This document shows, one piece after another, positions 36,697 through 48,791 of a stretch of 64,000 nucleotides of DNA. The DNA comes from Ichthyophthirius multifiliis. Taxonomy: Eukaryota > Ciliophora > Oligohymenophorea > Hymenostomatida. Position 1 is the stretch's first letter, and every line of letters begins with the position of its first letter. Where the stretch lies: positions 1 through 64,000 of the forward strand of contig NW_004086071.1 of NCBI RefSeq assembly GCF_000220395.1. Reading direction: 5' to 3'. The notes below the pieces were generated by a model, which saw nothing but the letters and a program-made list of their open reading frames with translations, had not been told where the DNA came from and searched no databases. A program made the position numbers and the translations under genes.

Positions 36697-37338
36697 CATA
36701 ATAATTTTTTTATTATATCGAGAATTTTATTTTTTTTAATAAAATACATAAATACTTTTATTTAAAAATATTAAAAACTTATTTTCAAATTAATATTTAT
36801 CATCATTTTTTTAAAAATTTTTAATAATTTTTAATTTGTAAATTCTTATTGATTTTTTTAATATTATTTTTGCTATTTAAATATTTTTTAGTAAAATTAT
36901 TGCAAAAAATTGTATATTTTAACATATAAATATATTAATTTTTTTTTTCAAAATAGTATTTTTTTTATTAATTTATGATTAAAAGAATTTTTTTTTTTTT
37001 AAAAAAAAAAAATATTCTTTTTCAAATAATAATATCAGATAAAATTCTTACTCTAGACAGTATACGAAAAAAATAATCTTATTATATTATTTGAATAAAT
37101 ATGAAAAGAAAATATAATATTTAATAAAATAAAAAAAGCTATTGTTGATTTTAATTTGATAATTAAAAATAAATATTATAGAATTATTATTATTATTAAA
37201 ACATAAAAATAATAATAATAATATTACAATAAAAAAATAAGTAAAATTTTAAAATATAAAAGTTATAATTAACTAATTAATAAATATATAAAAAAATATT
37301 TTTAAGCATATAAATAAAAAATTAAAAATAATATTATC
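35546..37338. other. Long AT-rich intergenic stretch upstream of H2A
   Basis: About 1.8 kb without a recognised gene. It holds T-rich tracts just upstream of H2A (35558-35622), the TATCCAAT boxes, and a (TA)n run at about 36659-36691. The rest is A/T low complexity; no divergent histone partner was found. Confidence 0.6.
35692..35720. promoter_or_regulatory. Two TATCCAAT boxes upstream of H2A
   Basis: TATCCAATC at 35692-35700 and TATCCAATT at 35712-35720, 20 bases apart, both on the plus strand (ATTGGATA in the H2A direction). Tetrahymena histone genes carry a conserved upstream TATCCAATC-type element, so a role in histone-gene transcription is likely. In DNA this AT-rich, two nearly identical 9-mers containing CC are unlikely by chance. 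Confidence 0.6.
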
Positions 37339-37878
37339 ATGTTTTTTCAAATAACCAATTTCTTGTTATAATAAATTATTAAATTTTAATATATAATCTA
37401 ACATTTATTAAATTCAATATATAAAATTGGAGTTTTAAAATTCAGATTAATATTTTTAAAATATTAATAATCTATATGAAGACATAATTAAATAAAAATA
37501 CGAACAATTTTAACTTAAAAACAATAAAAATCAGAAAAGTAATAATAATTCAATAATGGCTAAAAATGAAGATTCATTTAAATAAATTCAATAAATCTAG
37601 TAATGATATATCTTATAATAAAAGAATTAAAGAAGTCAATTAAGATAAAAGTTAATTAAATAAAAGTTTTTAATTATAAAAACTTTTATAATATCCAAGT
37701 TAAAAAAATTATAAATTAAGATAAATATTTCTTTAAAAATTATTCAATATAAAAAGACAATAAAAATCAATAAAAATAAGACATGGATAATTACTTATAG
37801 AAAACTAATTTTTTAAATAAAAAGATTAAATAAATTAAAGTAAATTATTAAATTAATAAAAACATTATGGTTTAATGA
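37339..37878 (+). CDS. Small hypothetical protein, N/K/Q-rich, frame-broken
   Basis: Not recognised. From ATG 37339 (allowing one base fewer in the T6 run right after it) the reading gives FFKQPISCYNKLLNFNIQSN, IKLEFQNSDQYFQNINNLYE and DIIKQKYEQFQLKNNKNQK, then NNNSIMAKNEDSFKQIQ. Continuing requires a switch near 37585 to SSNDISYNKRIKEVNQDKSQ and another near 37720 to DKYFFKNYSIQKDNKNQQKQ and NYLQKTNFLNKKIKQIK, ending IMVQ at TGA 37876-37878. The residue mix (D, E, S, Y together with N, Q, K) is more gene-like than the flanks. It could be a real gene with indel errors or a decayed one; no domain is visible. Confidence 0.4.
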
Positions 37879-38044
37879 TTAACTATCAGTTTAGTTTTAT
37901 ATAAATTAAATTATAAACAAAATGTTATTTTATAATATATAAATATAGCAATACATAGTATAAAAGATATTAATTAAAATAAATTATGTATTTAAAATAC
38001 ATAATAATGACAATATTTTTATTATAATTAGACTTTAACTAATT

Positions 38045-40495
38045 TCATATATTCTCTATATAAATATTTTTCCATAATCCATATTAAGTTTTTTTATTAA
38101 ATTTTTTATTATCCTAATTAAAATATTCATTTATTAATTAAGCAGTATCACTTAAACACATTTATACAAGCTTAGTAGTAACAGGCTTTTTTTTGTTAAT
38201 GTTTTAAAATAATAAATTAATATATAAAATTATTAATATAATTTATACAGTAGAATGTTCCATTGAAGGACTACTATTAATTTCAATAAGCCATGTATTA
38301 TAATTTTAATCAATCATAAAATCATATCCGAATATTTATAAAGTATTTTTTCTAGGCTAAATAGTATCTTTTCCACTTATAATAGAATTAATTATAATTT
38401 CAATCATTTTTTATTAAATTTTTGAAAAGAAAATATCTTATTCATTTTCTAGTTACTTAAAATAAAATAAAAATTAATATTTAAAAAATAAGATACATTA
38501 ATATAATCAACAAATTCATTTTAAAACATCATAGTTTCATTTATTTTTTCTTCAAAATTAGCAGCGTTTTTCGAAATACAATTATTAGCTAAATGAGCAA
38601 ATTTATTTTAAAGATCATCTATATTAAATTCATCAAAACAAATTCTTATATAACATTCTTCATAAAAATATATTACTAAGGGATTCCAATCTGTTACACA
38701 AGCCCATTATCTGATATCAAACTTTTTAATTTATTATAATATATAATTATTATTATATATAAAAGAATATATATATATATATATATATTTATTTATATAA
38801 ATATATATTATTATTTTTTTTTTAACTTTAGTATAGAAATTACTTTTTTTTTGTTTATAGTTAAAGGATTTTCTATATATTTCTATGCTACCCATGTTAC
38901 ATCTCTCCCCATAACATAATTAACTAAATTTTATAATTAATCGAATGTTCTTATTCCTCTTCCTCTACTCAAACCTGCAGGTTTTACTATCCATAAATTT
39001 TTTTGGTTTAAATTATATTAAGGATCGTATTTTTCTAATATTTGAAGGTATTTTTTTGCTAATTATACTAACTAAAGATTTAGTTCTTCTTTTTCAAATT
39101 AAGAAACAGTATTTTTATGAATTTCATTGTATAAATCTTTATTTTTTTAGAAAAATTCTAAATTTTTATAATTATTATTAATAAAAAGCCATTCATTAGG
39201 ATTAATAAACGGGAAATTATTTTTTAACTTTTTTATTTAAAAAATAAATATTAATAATTTAATTTTTTTTTTTAAAAAAAATACTATTTCTTAGATTTTA
39301 TTTGAAACATTTAAACATTTTTTTTTTAAAGCTAAACATGAAATATAAACTTGAATTTATAAAAAGGCAAAAAAATCAGTTTTTTTAAATTCATCTTCAA
39401 TATTAAATTAAATAAATTATTTTAAAATACTTTCTGCTTTGCAAAATTTAAATTCTTCCACAAAATCCTCGAATTCTTAAACATCTGTAATTTCAAAGCA
39501 TTTTGGATAAAAAAGATTAAAATCAATGTCTTTTTAAGAAACTAGATTTTTTATATTTTTACTTAGCCCTTTTTTACTTGTTATATTATAATTTTTTTCA
39601 AAAAAATTTATTATTTGTTAATTCATTAAAGCCTCTCGATTTATTTCATTTTATTTAGTACTCCATTTTAAATCAAACATTTAATCTTCTTCTATATTTT
39701 TGTTTTCTATCCAACCCAGATTTATTAAAGATTCTCTAAGATCTTAATAAGGAGACCCTACTATCATAAAAACTTTCTAATTAGGTGAATATCCTTTACT
39801 TTTTTTCCATTCAATTAAATCTTAAGTAGTTATTTTTTATTCTTTGGTGAATTTTTAATCTTTTTTTTAATCTTCGTTTTCTTTTTCTAAATCTTTATAT
39901 TCTTCGTCTTAGCAGGACATGTTTTCTTATATTTATTATATTATGTTTCTTGATTCATCTTTTTTTTTTTTTTTTTTAATTTTTTATTATTTTTACATCC
40001 TAAAGCTCGCATCATTAATGACTTTGGGAAATCAATATTTTCAGTAAATAAATATTTGGCTTTTGTTTAAACTATTTTTTCGAGTTTTTTTATTGCTTCT
40101 TCGAATTTTATAGGCTATTGCTTTTTATATTTATTTATTAAATGTATTTTTTAAATTTTTTTTTTAATTACTTTTTCAAATTACTTTATTTTTGTATTTA
40201 AATCTTTATAACTTTTCAAATACAGGAGATAGTATTTTTTTTTGCCTATTAAGGATGCTATATTACTTAATTTATATCTAAAATACATATTTATCTTTTT
40301 TAATGTTTCTTCTTAATTACTGTTAGTTTGCTCTTTTGAAATGTGTTTTTATTTAAAATATAATTCCAGATGTTATTATGGAGCTACTTTTTAGTTTGTA
40401 TTTTATTAATATAGACATGTAATATTTTGAGATTGTCTTTATGGACAATCAATATTTGATTCCTTTTGTTATTAAAGATAGTTATTTTCTTTCAT
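38045..40495 (-). CDS. TTLL3: TTLL3-type tubulin glycine ligase
   Basis: Tubulin-tyrosine-ligase-like enzyme of the TTLL3/8 initiating glycylase group, acting on axonemal tubulin. The N-terminus (MKENNYLQQQKESN...) is basic and Q-rich and leads into [20 protein letters not shown] and [11 protein letters not shown]. The TTL fold starts at [22 protein letters not shown]. Nucleotide-binding and catalytic blocks: [17 protein letters not shown] (about 38985-38935), [19 protein letters not shown] (about 38910-38855), and at the C-terminal end [20 protein letters not shown] followed by PSMEHST, the Mg-ATP-binding E-x-N and the glycylase-type SPSM-x-ST signature. An intron (about 38193-38255) precedes the last exon PVTTKLVQMCLSDTAQLINE. 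TGA 38045-38047. A frame change occurs at the long A run (39959-39977). ARMC9, about 10 kb away, is functionally connected with tubulin modification in other organisms. Confidence 0.9.
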
Positions 40496-40869
40496 TATTT
40501 GTTCTTTTTTTAAAAAAAAACAAAAAGAAAATTATAAAAATAAATATTTTTTCTTTTTTTTCTCAAAAATTATTATTTTTTGTTTATTTGTTTTGATACT
40601 TTGTTTTAATTTATTTAAAAAAAAAAAAAATTATAAAATTTTATTTTTTTGTTTTTGGATTATTAATAATTTTAAAATTTATTAAATTAGTTTTAATTAA
40701 AATAATAATGTATTAATTACTTATTTTATTTTTTCTTCTTTTTTTTATTTACATATACTTCTTTAAATAATGTAAAATAAAATAAAAGATAATTATTTAA
40801 AAAAAAAATTATAATAATAATTAGAAAAGTATAATTTTATGTATTTTAAAAATAATTACTTTATAAAAA

Positions 40870-40908
<39 letters not shown>

Positions 40909-40926
40909 ACTAATCTACATATAAAA
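40496..40926. other. AT-rich divergent intergenic stretch with (TAA)n
   Basis: Shared upstream region of the TTLL3 and transporter genes. A (TAA)n run of about ten units at 40869-40898 ends 29 bases before the transporter start and is therefore in the 5' UTR/promoter region. Confidence 0.55.
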
Positions 40927-42312
40927 ATGAAAAGGTATATCAATATTTTAGCATCATCTCTTGGAGGTATATAAACTGGAATGACATTTCAACTATTTTT
41001 TATCTTATAATAAAAATTTCCATTATAAAATTAAGAATTTAATATATAAAGTGAATAATTTGATTTATAGATATACTTAAAAAAATTATTGATAGCAATA
41101 TCAGGTTTAATAACATTATTAATAAGTCCATAAATGACCCCTAAAATACAAAAAATTCCATTTCTAATTTTTTCTGACTTTCTTTTAATTGCACATCTAA
41201 TTATAATATATAAAATAGATATAGATTTATTTAACGATAAAATAATTAGTTATATTTCTTTAGTATTAATAAGTATTTCAGGTGCTTTAAGTTTATATGT
41301 AGTTCCTGTTTATTTAAGTGAATTGTAATTAAAAAATATGTAAAAAAAATAAAACTGTTTGAATTTTGGAGGTTTATTTTTTTTTATGTTTGGAGTTGGA
41401 TATACTTTTTAGTTTATTTTTTACAATGAATAATTTTATATAGATAATAATACTTTTTATATGATATGTATAATATTTTTTTCTATAAAAGTTCTTATTT
41501 TAATAATAAATATAGAAATGGAATCTCCTTTATATTATTATTTAAATACTAGAGTTGATAAATTTGAATATATTATTCAAAAATATTATTAAAATATTAA
41601 ACCTAATGTATTAATTAATGCTATTTAAACTGAATAGAAATGTTTAAGTCAGTTAAGTAATAATTTTTAAACTGATTTTTATAACCTATTAAATAAATAT
41701 AATAATATTAATAATATTAATGCATCAATTGATTCTTATAATAATATCTATGTTAATTTTAATAAAAAAAAATATAATATTAGTATTTTAAAACTTTGTT
41801 TTTTATAAAGTATTGCTTTTTCATTTATTGTTAGTAGTTAATTTATGTTTGAAGACAGCTTTTTTTATATATAAGATTTGTTTGATTATAAAATAACTTT
41901 TTTAGTTTTATGTTCTTTTTATTTATTAAGTTTTTTTATTTGCTTGTTTATTGAGTAAGAAATTATTTGGATAAAATTCGGATATTCAGTTATTTTTATT
42001 CTTACATTGACAAACTTTATTTCTTTTAAATATATTCATAATGACCCGTTTTATTAAGATCATTTATAGTCTGGAAATTTAATCAGTTTTGTTCTTTTTG
42101 TTGGAAATAGTTCATTTTATCTTCCCAGTATTGTTTTGAAAGGAATTGGAATTAAAATAATAAATGTGTTTGTTTGGGTTTTTATTTTAGTTCATTAGTT
42201 TTTAATTATTTATTTATAAAATTTAGAATATTTTTATTATTATAATGCTATATTAGCTTTTTTTGGAGTTATTATAACATTTTGGGCTAAAGAAATTTAA
42301 ACTAATATATGA
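40927..42312 (+). CDS. MFS sugar-transporter-like protein
   Basis: A single uninterrupted frame of 461 residues from ATG 40927 to TGA 42310-42312, without introns or frame breaks. It has about twelve hydrophobic helices in two halves separated by a hydrophilic N/Y/K-rich loop (about 41555-41790). The segment LSLYVVPVYLSELQLKNMQK after helix 4 matches the VPxYxSE(x)xP loop of sugar porters, and FMFEDSFF and SGNLISFVLFVGNSSFYLPS in the second half fit helices 7-10. The first helix begins LASSLGGIQTGMTFQLFF, like the G-x-x-x-G-Y-D start of the family but without the Asp. The usual R-x-G-R-R loops are poorly kept, so it is a divergent member; substrate cannot be named. It would sit in the plasma or a vacuolar membrane. 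Confidence 0.75.
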
Positions 42313-42559
42313 CGAATAATTTATTTATAATTGAAATTTATATTCTCAAATATTAATTCTTATATTTTTGAAAAAAAAAAAAAAATTGTAAATTTTTATA
42401 AGTTATTAGAAATTTTCTTTAAATTTTATATTAAAAATTTTTATTAATAAATAAAATAAATTACATTATATTTTTAAAAAATAGTATTATTATAATATTT
42501 TATTCAAAGCAATAATATTAAAATATATTATTAATATAAAAAATAAAAATATATTGAAT

Positions 42560-43363
42560 AAAATTATAATATGCTATGTTGAATTAATAAAATTTAGAAA
42601 AATATTTATTTAGTGTTTAAACAAGTAGTTAATAAAAAATAAATTACCAATATGGTATAAATTAGCAATATTTTACAAATTCATTATATAAAAGAATAAA
42701 GTAAAAATATTTTTAATTTTTAAAGATATAATTATTTAATGGGATAACATAATAAAATAATTATTTAATATTTTTTTACCAAATTAAGAAAAAAGCAAAT
42801 TAAAAATAAACTTGTGTATTTATACTATATTTTTAATAATAGAATTGTTTGCTTTTTAATAATAATAAAAATAAATAAAAAACTGATTATTTTAAAAATT
42901 TATGAAATTAATAAGTAAAATAAATTTAAGGGCATTTAATATTATATTTTTTATAAAAAAAGAAAAGATATATAAAAAAAGATTTAAATAAATAAAATAA
43001 TTTAATAAAAATATCAAAGATATATTTTAAGTAAATAAATATATCTATATGAATCCAAGATAAATAACTCATGAAATAGCTATAAAAACTTATTTATAAT
43101 ATTATTATAAACTGAGAAAAAAAAATCAAAAAATTATATAAAAAAATGAAATGATTAAGTATCATATAATATATAACACTAAAAAAATAAAAAGAAAATA
43201 AAATAAAATAAAATAAGATTATATTAAATAAAAATAATTTAAAATAATTTTATTTTCGTTATACAAACAATTAATAGATTCTTATATTATTTTATAAGAT
43301 AAAAATAAATTTGATAAGATATATGGATAATACCATTATAATATAGAAATTTTTATTTATTGA
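42560..43363 (+). CDS. Hypothetical K/Q/I-rich protein, frame-broken
   Basis: Not recognised. The best-supported part is the 3' end: from about 43050 one frame gives NPRQITHEIAIKTYLQYYYK, KNEMIKYHIIYN, then SLYKQLIDSYIILQDKNKFD and KIYGQYHYNIEIFIY to TGA 43361-43363. Upstream, between about 42560 and 43060, two frames are open at once (AT-rich DNA with few TGA) and give NQQNLEKYLFSVQTSSQQ or ELIKFRKIFIQCLNKQ, then KIYEINKQNKFKGIQYYIFY. Joining them needs one or two frame changes. No domain, signal peptide or start codon is certain. It could be a small real gene in convergent position to nothing obvious, or a remnant. Confidence 0.35.
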
Positions 43364-44378
43364 TTGTATAAATAAATTAAAAATAAAATAATGATAATAA
43401 TAATAAAAAAAATATGTATATATGTATATATATATTTATAAAAATATGTATATATATTTATATATTATTATTTTATCATTAATATGTATCTAAAAGAATA
43501 TATTATTTTTAATTTAATTTTAATTCTTAAGATTAATAAAAAATACTTATGTATTTTTATTTAATTTTTAATAATTTTTTTTTTTTATTTTATTATTTTT
43601 TAAATTAAATTTGATATGAAAATTAAATATCTTTAAATTAAAAATAAATGTCTTAAAATTTTATATATTTAAAAAATTATATTATACTAAAAATGTTATA
43701 TATATATTTATTTTTATATAAGATAAAATTATGTTATCTAATGTTTTTTTATTTTTTAATTTAAATGCTTAGTTTTTCAAATTTAGTAGGTAAATATTAA
43801 ATTTTAGACTCTTTGTTAAACATTTTTATTATAAGAATATATTATTTTGATTTGAAGATAAAATAAATTTAATAAAAAAAAAAAATTGTTTCCTTTTTTT
43901 TATCTTTTAATATTTTAATTAATGAATTGACGTGAAAACAAAATAAAAGAGTTTTAAAGTAAAATAAAAATTATGAATAAAAAATTCAATAAAAAGTATA
44001 ATAATATGATTATCTATATATAACTTATAATAAATAAAATAAAAATGTACAAAAAATTTATCTTAATAAAAAAAGATATATGAATTCTAGAAAATTCAAA
44101 TAGAGAGAAGATTTTTTTTTTTTTCTTTTAATAATTTTTGATTAAGTAAATATATCTATTATATATTATAATAAATAATTAAAATTATAATAAAAAAAAA
44201 TATTTTGCATAAATAAATATATATATATATATTTATATATATATATATGTATTTATTTATATTTTTTTTATATATGCATTTTTTATATATATATATATTT
44301 ATTTAAGTTTAATTAAAAAACTGTTTAAAATCTATAATACAATTATTATTAATATAATCAACAAAAACTTAAAGGCAT
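43364..44378. other. AT-rich stretch, no gene seen
   Basis: Low-complexity A/T with short TA runs (about 44218-44250 and 44288-44302). A short reading from ATG 43732 (MLSNVFLFFNLNAQ) followed by a possible donor at 43791 could be an upstream exon of the interrupted frame that begins near 44379, but this is weak. Confidence 0.45.
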
Positions 44379-45220
44379 TTATTTTATCTGTTATCACTCT
44401 AGTTGTAAATGAAACACCCCCTAAATCAGCTTATGTAAAAGATGTAGGCATTCAAACTTTTAATTAATAGGCAAAACCTTCATTTTATTCAAAAACTCTT
44501 TAGTATATTTCGTATACCTACAAAGTCCTATATTTAAAACGCATAAAATTATTTCATTATGCTTAAATTTTTCAAAATCGTAATTATTAATTACTTAATT
44601 TTTTGATTAAAGTTGTCTTAATATCTAATTTTAGAATCTAAACTGACAATTTAACATATATCTAACATGCAAAGTATAATGTAATTTTTAATATTGAAGG
44701 TACTACAGTAGAAGAAGAATAATGAGAGAAATTATACTATATATTCCTAGTTTCTTAAAATATAGACTTAGTCCCAGTAAATAAATTAGCAAGACAGAGC
44801 ATTTATTTTTAACAATAATGACCGATTTATTTGAATATGTGTATATATCCGTTATTTGAATTAAGGATAAAATTTATAAAGTAATTTAATTAGATATATA
44901 AATCGAGAACTATTTAAGGCCACTAAAGTATTATAAATTTAGTGTAACAATATATTGAAATATGAAAACTGTTGTTATTTTTGCACTTATATACATCTAA
45001 GTAAATTATTTAGGTAGAAGTTTAATTAAAGATGATTTTCAAAATTTAATGTTTAACGTAATAATAACATTTAAATAATATAAGGATATTTTTAAATATT
45101 TTAATTTTAAAGCTAAAGTTTTTTATAAAGGGAAGGCTTATATTTGATTATAATAATGATACTTTTTGGAGGATTTATATGATTTATTTAAATAGATTGA
45201 TTTTGATAATTGTATATTGA
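44379..45220 (+). pseudogene. Reading frame interrupted by three in-frame TGA codons
   Basis: One frame stays gene-like for about 280 codons: FILSVITLVVNETPPKSAYV, KDVGIQTFNQQAKPSFYSKT, TDNLTYIQHAKYNVIFNIEG and TTVEEEQ, then TGA (44723-44725), EKLYYIFLVSQNIDLVPVNK and LARQSIYFQQQ, then TGA (44819-44821), PIYLNMCIYPLFELRIKFIK and on to a third TGA (44963-44965), then KLLLFLHLYTSKQ and GRLIFDYNNDTFWRIYMIYL, ending at TGA 45218-45220. All three internal stops would be plausible Trp positions, as if TGG had become TGA. The hydrophobic start suggests a signal peptide or membrane anchor, but no ATG is nearby. No family recognised. A decayed gene is the simplest reading; Sec insertion or readthrough is unlikely with three sites. 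Confidence 0.5.
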
Positions 45221-45505
45221 CATTTTATTATTTTTGTTTGTTTGTTGCATTTTTAACTTTTATTTATTTATATATGATAAACATTAAATTTTAATTAATT
45301 TTATTAAATATTATTTTTAATTTTTTGTATTTTTTTTTAAAAAGATAATCAATAAAATATATTTAATTAATAAAATAATTGTTTTTATTTAAATAAAAAA
45401 TAATAATATAATTTATGTTTATATTTTTTATTATTATAAATTTCCCTTTATTATTTTATTTTTAAATAAAAAAAAAACAAAATAAAAATTTAAAAAATTT
45501 AAAAA

Positions 45506-47361
45506 ATGAGTATAATCCAAGATCAAGCAATAATATAATAAATAAATTAGGTTTACCCTAATTTTACATACAACAAGCCTATTGGATTGGATGACTTTAG
45601 ATGGATAATTAATTAATTATTAGAAAAAAAAGGAGTTTTCTAAAAATATGACGAGGACACTTTAAATGAGCTATACGACTAAACAACATAAGAATTCGGA
45701 AATTCCACAATGAATAATTTAATATAAATTATAGTTAAAGCTCAAAATGTTTTATTAAATAAAATTTCTACAGATTAAGAACAACTTTAATAATGTTATT
45801 ATTATAAAGAAAATATTTAATAAATTCTATAATATCTATAATCAATGAAATATTCAAATGGATAAAATTTCTTATTTTTAGAATCTGTTTAAATCTAAAA
45901 TCTAAATAATGTAGGACATTAAAGTGAAAAAGTAGTTAAAATATATATTAATGATTCTGAAGTTAATTAATATGTTTAATAAAGCGAAAATCCATAAATT
46001 TTAAATAAATAAGTAAATAATAAATATTTAAAAATATAATATATATATTTATATATTATATATATATTATATATATATATTATATTTATATTTATAAATA
46101 TATTAGTATTCTTTAAATTATATCTAAAGTAAATTAATAATCGAAGTTTTAGAAAAAAGTTTACAAATAATTGGCTTTGCAGAATTTAGTCTAGATATTT
46201 TCCCATTTGACAAAATTTAAAAAATAACTTTAAATTTAGTAATAAATGATCCCATAATGTAAAGAAAATACCAAAATGATTTCCCGGTAATAATATCAGG
46301 TAGATTATTAATAAACAATCAAAATAACGCTCTTAGAGATTATAATTAAATATCTTAAAATATCGATAATGAAATTATAGAATGTGAATAAGGAATTTAA
46401 TCTTCTAAAGAGTCTTTATATTTTGTTTAAATGCCTTTCTTATTATAAAATGAGCATTAGGCTTAAGCATAATAAACATTATAATAATAATAATTATTTA
46501 ATAATAACGAATAAAGAATTCAATAATAATAACCTTTATAATAATAATAGAATTTTTCCATAACTTCTAAAGATAATTTATAAATAAATAAATCATATTA
46601 AAATGCACCTTCAGAATAAGTTTATAATCCTAATAAGTCATTAAATATATCTATGCACCAAGAACAATTAGTATAAATGGTAAACCCAAACAATGTTTAA
46701 TCTAATATAGCTCGTATATAAGAAGAATAGAGACGTTTGGAAGAAGAAAAAAGACTTCGTGAGGAAAATGAATAAATACTAGGAAATTAAAAAGTAAAAA
46801 AAATGGGAAAATAAGCTCATTTATATTACGGGGAAGATGATAGTGATATTTTAGATGATTTATTTAGAAGGACAGATTATATTTTTGGTTTATTGATGAT
46901 TTTAAGTATTACAGCTTGCTTGAAAAAAAGCGCTTATATAGATGTTTTTTTAGGAATGTATTTTTTTGTGAATTTGTATAAAATGAGACTAAGTAAAATA
47001 ATTTAATTACCAAAAAATATTATGATTGGAGTAGCTTGTTCTTGTACTTTTGATCTAGCTTGGTTTATTGTTTATGTTGGAAATTGGTTTAATGCAGAAA
47101 CTAGTGATGATTAAGGTAGTTAAAGATTTGTAAGGGGATTTGTAATTGTATTAACCTTTATTATTTTCATAGTTAAAATTTTACTTATTTATAGTCTAAT
47201 ATTACTTTAGAAAGATAGAAAAAATATAATAAATTTAGAAAATATATTTATATAAAATATAGACTAAATTTGTTTAGATAAAGTTGATGATGAAAAAATA
47301 AAAAAAGGATTATAGTAAGATTAAAAAGGTTATTAAGATAATATTGAAAAATAGTATAAAT

Positions 47362-47407
<46 letters not shown>

Positions 47408-47423
47408 TTAAACATTTATGTGA
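45506..47423 (+). CDS. Membrane protein with possible C2-like segment and C-terminal spans
   Basis: Two exons (45506-46012 and 46107-47423; intron 46013-46106) give 607 residues in one frame. The N-terminal third is soluble (NKPIGLDDFRWIINQLLEKK). Around the intron comes KLIIEVLEKSLQIIGFAEFS followed by LDIFPFDKIQKITLNLVIND, a beta-rich pattern that resembles a C2 domain, though without a clear calcium-binding Asp set. A Q/N-rich linker (about 46440-46620) and a charged helix (ARIQEEQRRLEEEKRLREEN) lead to ACLKKSAYIDVFLGMYFFVN and three neighbouring hydrophobic helices (about 46875-47205), with CSCTFDLAWFIVYVGNWF in the middle. It ends in a TAA-coded polyglutamine tail and TGA 47421-47423. 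Topology suggests a peripheral/endomembrane protein; no family name can be given. Confidence 0.7.
47364..47410 (+). repeat. TAA-coded polyglutamine at the C-terminus
   Basis: Fourteen consecutive TAA codons plus one more after a TAT codon, in frame with the preceding gene and five codons from its TGA. The Asn-rich plus-strand frame that overlaps it is a shadow. Confidence 0.8.
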
Positions 47424-47738
47424 ATTTTTTGATAATACAATTATAAATTTAATATATTTTTTATTTATATATTTTCGTTTCTTTTCTTTTATTTTATTTT
47501 ATTATATATTTTTAAAATACCAAAAAAATTTAATTTTTTATATAATTTTTTTATTCATAAATAATCAATTAAATTATTTTTTTTTCTTTAATTAAAATAA
47601 TTTATATAAAATTTTATACTATTTTTTCCTTGTAAGAAAAAATATTTTATAAAATTAATATTTATATTTAATAATATATAAATTCTATAAAAATTATAAA
47701 AAAAAAAAATTATAAATAAAAAAAAATTTCTTATAAAT
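47424..47738. other. AT-rich intergenic stretch
   Basis: Short spacer between two plus-strand genes. T-rich with a poly-A run before the next start; no other signal. Confidence 0.5.
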
Positions 47739-48446
47739 ATGGATTTATCTTAAAAATAATAATAATTTATTCTATAAAGTTAAGAAAACATTATATTCAA
47801 AATAGATTATAATCTTTTTTTAAAATATTCAAAACTTGCGTTAGATTAACTATAATATATGGATTTAGAAGGTAATATATATAATATTTAAAAATTATAT
47901 AAATAAATATATAATTATATATTTTAATTTATAAATATATTTAATTTATCATAAATAATATTTTTTTTTATATATTATTTTTTTAATGAAGAGCCTTTTT
48001 AAACTAACTTATTAGCAGATTAATTATAATAGTTAATAAATTATATAGAATAAAAGGGTATAGACTATTAATTTTAAAAAATTGAAAAACCCTTATTATC
48101 AAATAACATAAAATAATATTTAGATGATTTTGATTATCAATTTTTAATTAGTTTAGATGAAAATTAATTATTTTTATTTTTAAAATCGGCTTAATATTTT
48201 AATATTGAACATATATAAGATATTATTTATGCATATATAGCTGCACAATTTATAGGCATAATCTATTAAAAACATTATACATATATTTATATTATTTATT
48301 AAATAAATACATTTTATAAAATAGATTCTGATATTAATTAAATTAAAATAAAATATGGTATTAGCGCTGAATTAAATGAATAATTTATAGAATAAGCTAA
48401 AAATGAATACCCTGAATTATTTGATGGTAGAGATTTTTAATTTTGA
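47739..48446 (+). CDS. SKP1-like protein, divergent
   Basis: Two exons (47739-47871, 47992-48446; intron 47872-47991) give 195 residues. The order matches SKP1, the adaptor of SCF ubiquitin ligases: an N-terminal BTB-like part (EPFQTNLLADQLQQLINYIE), a middle block FLISLDENQLFLFLKSAQYF followed by NIEHIQDIIYAYIAAQFIG (compare the helix that packs against cullin and the tetramer-like AANYLxIxxLLD motif), and the F-box-binding C-terminus IKIKYGISAELNEQFIEQAK and NEYPELFDG, which corresponds to the IRKTFNIKNDFTPEEE segment. It is clearly more divergent than a housekeeping SKP1, so a paralogue or a specialised adaptor is likely. Start MDLSQKQQQF at 47739, TGA 48444-48446. Confidence 0.72.
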
Positions 48447-48791
48447 ACATTAATATATAAAATAATTTTTTTAAATAAATTAATTATTAAAAAAAAGATA
48501 GAATAACATTATTAAAAAAAAATTATTATTGTTATTTATTTATGTATTTTATTAGAAATTTAATAATATGTGCTTATTTTTATTAATATTATTGTGTTTT
48601 ATATATAAAACTTTTATTTTCTAAAATATTTTTTTTTTTTTAAAATGTATTTAATTTATAAATAAAAAATATTTTCTATAAATAATTTAAATTTTAAAAT
48701 TTTTTTATATTATTTTTTAATTAAAAAGATTTTTTTTTATTAAAAAAAAAAACTAAAATATTATTAAATTAATATTTTTTTATCTTTATTT
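48447..48791. other. AT-rich convergent intergenic stretch
   Basis: Between two 3' ends; A/T low complexity only. Confidence 0.5.

Noticed and set aside
38945-39181. 78-residue plus-strand frame.
   Set aside because: Antisense to the TTLL3 exon with [11 protein letters not shown].
44723-44965. Selenocysteine at the three internal TGA codons.
   Set aside because: Three Sec residues in an unrecognised protein with no selenoprotein motif or visible SECIS-like hairpin is improbable.
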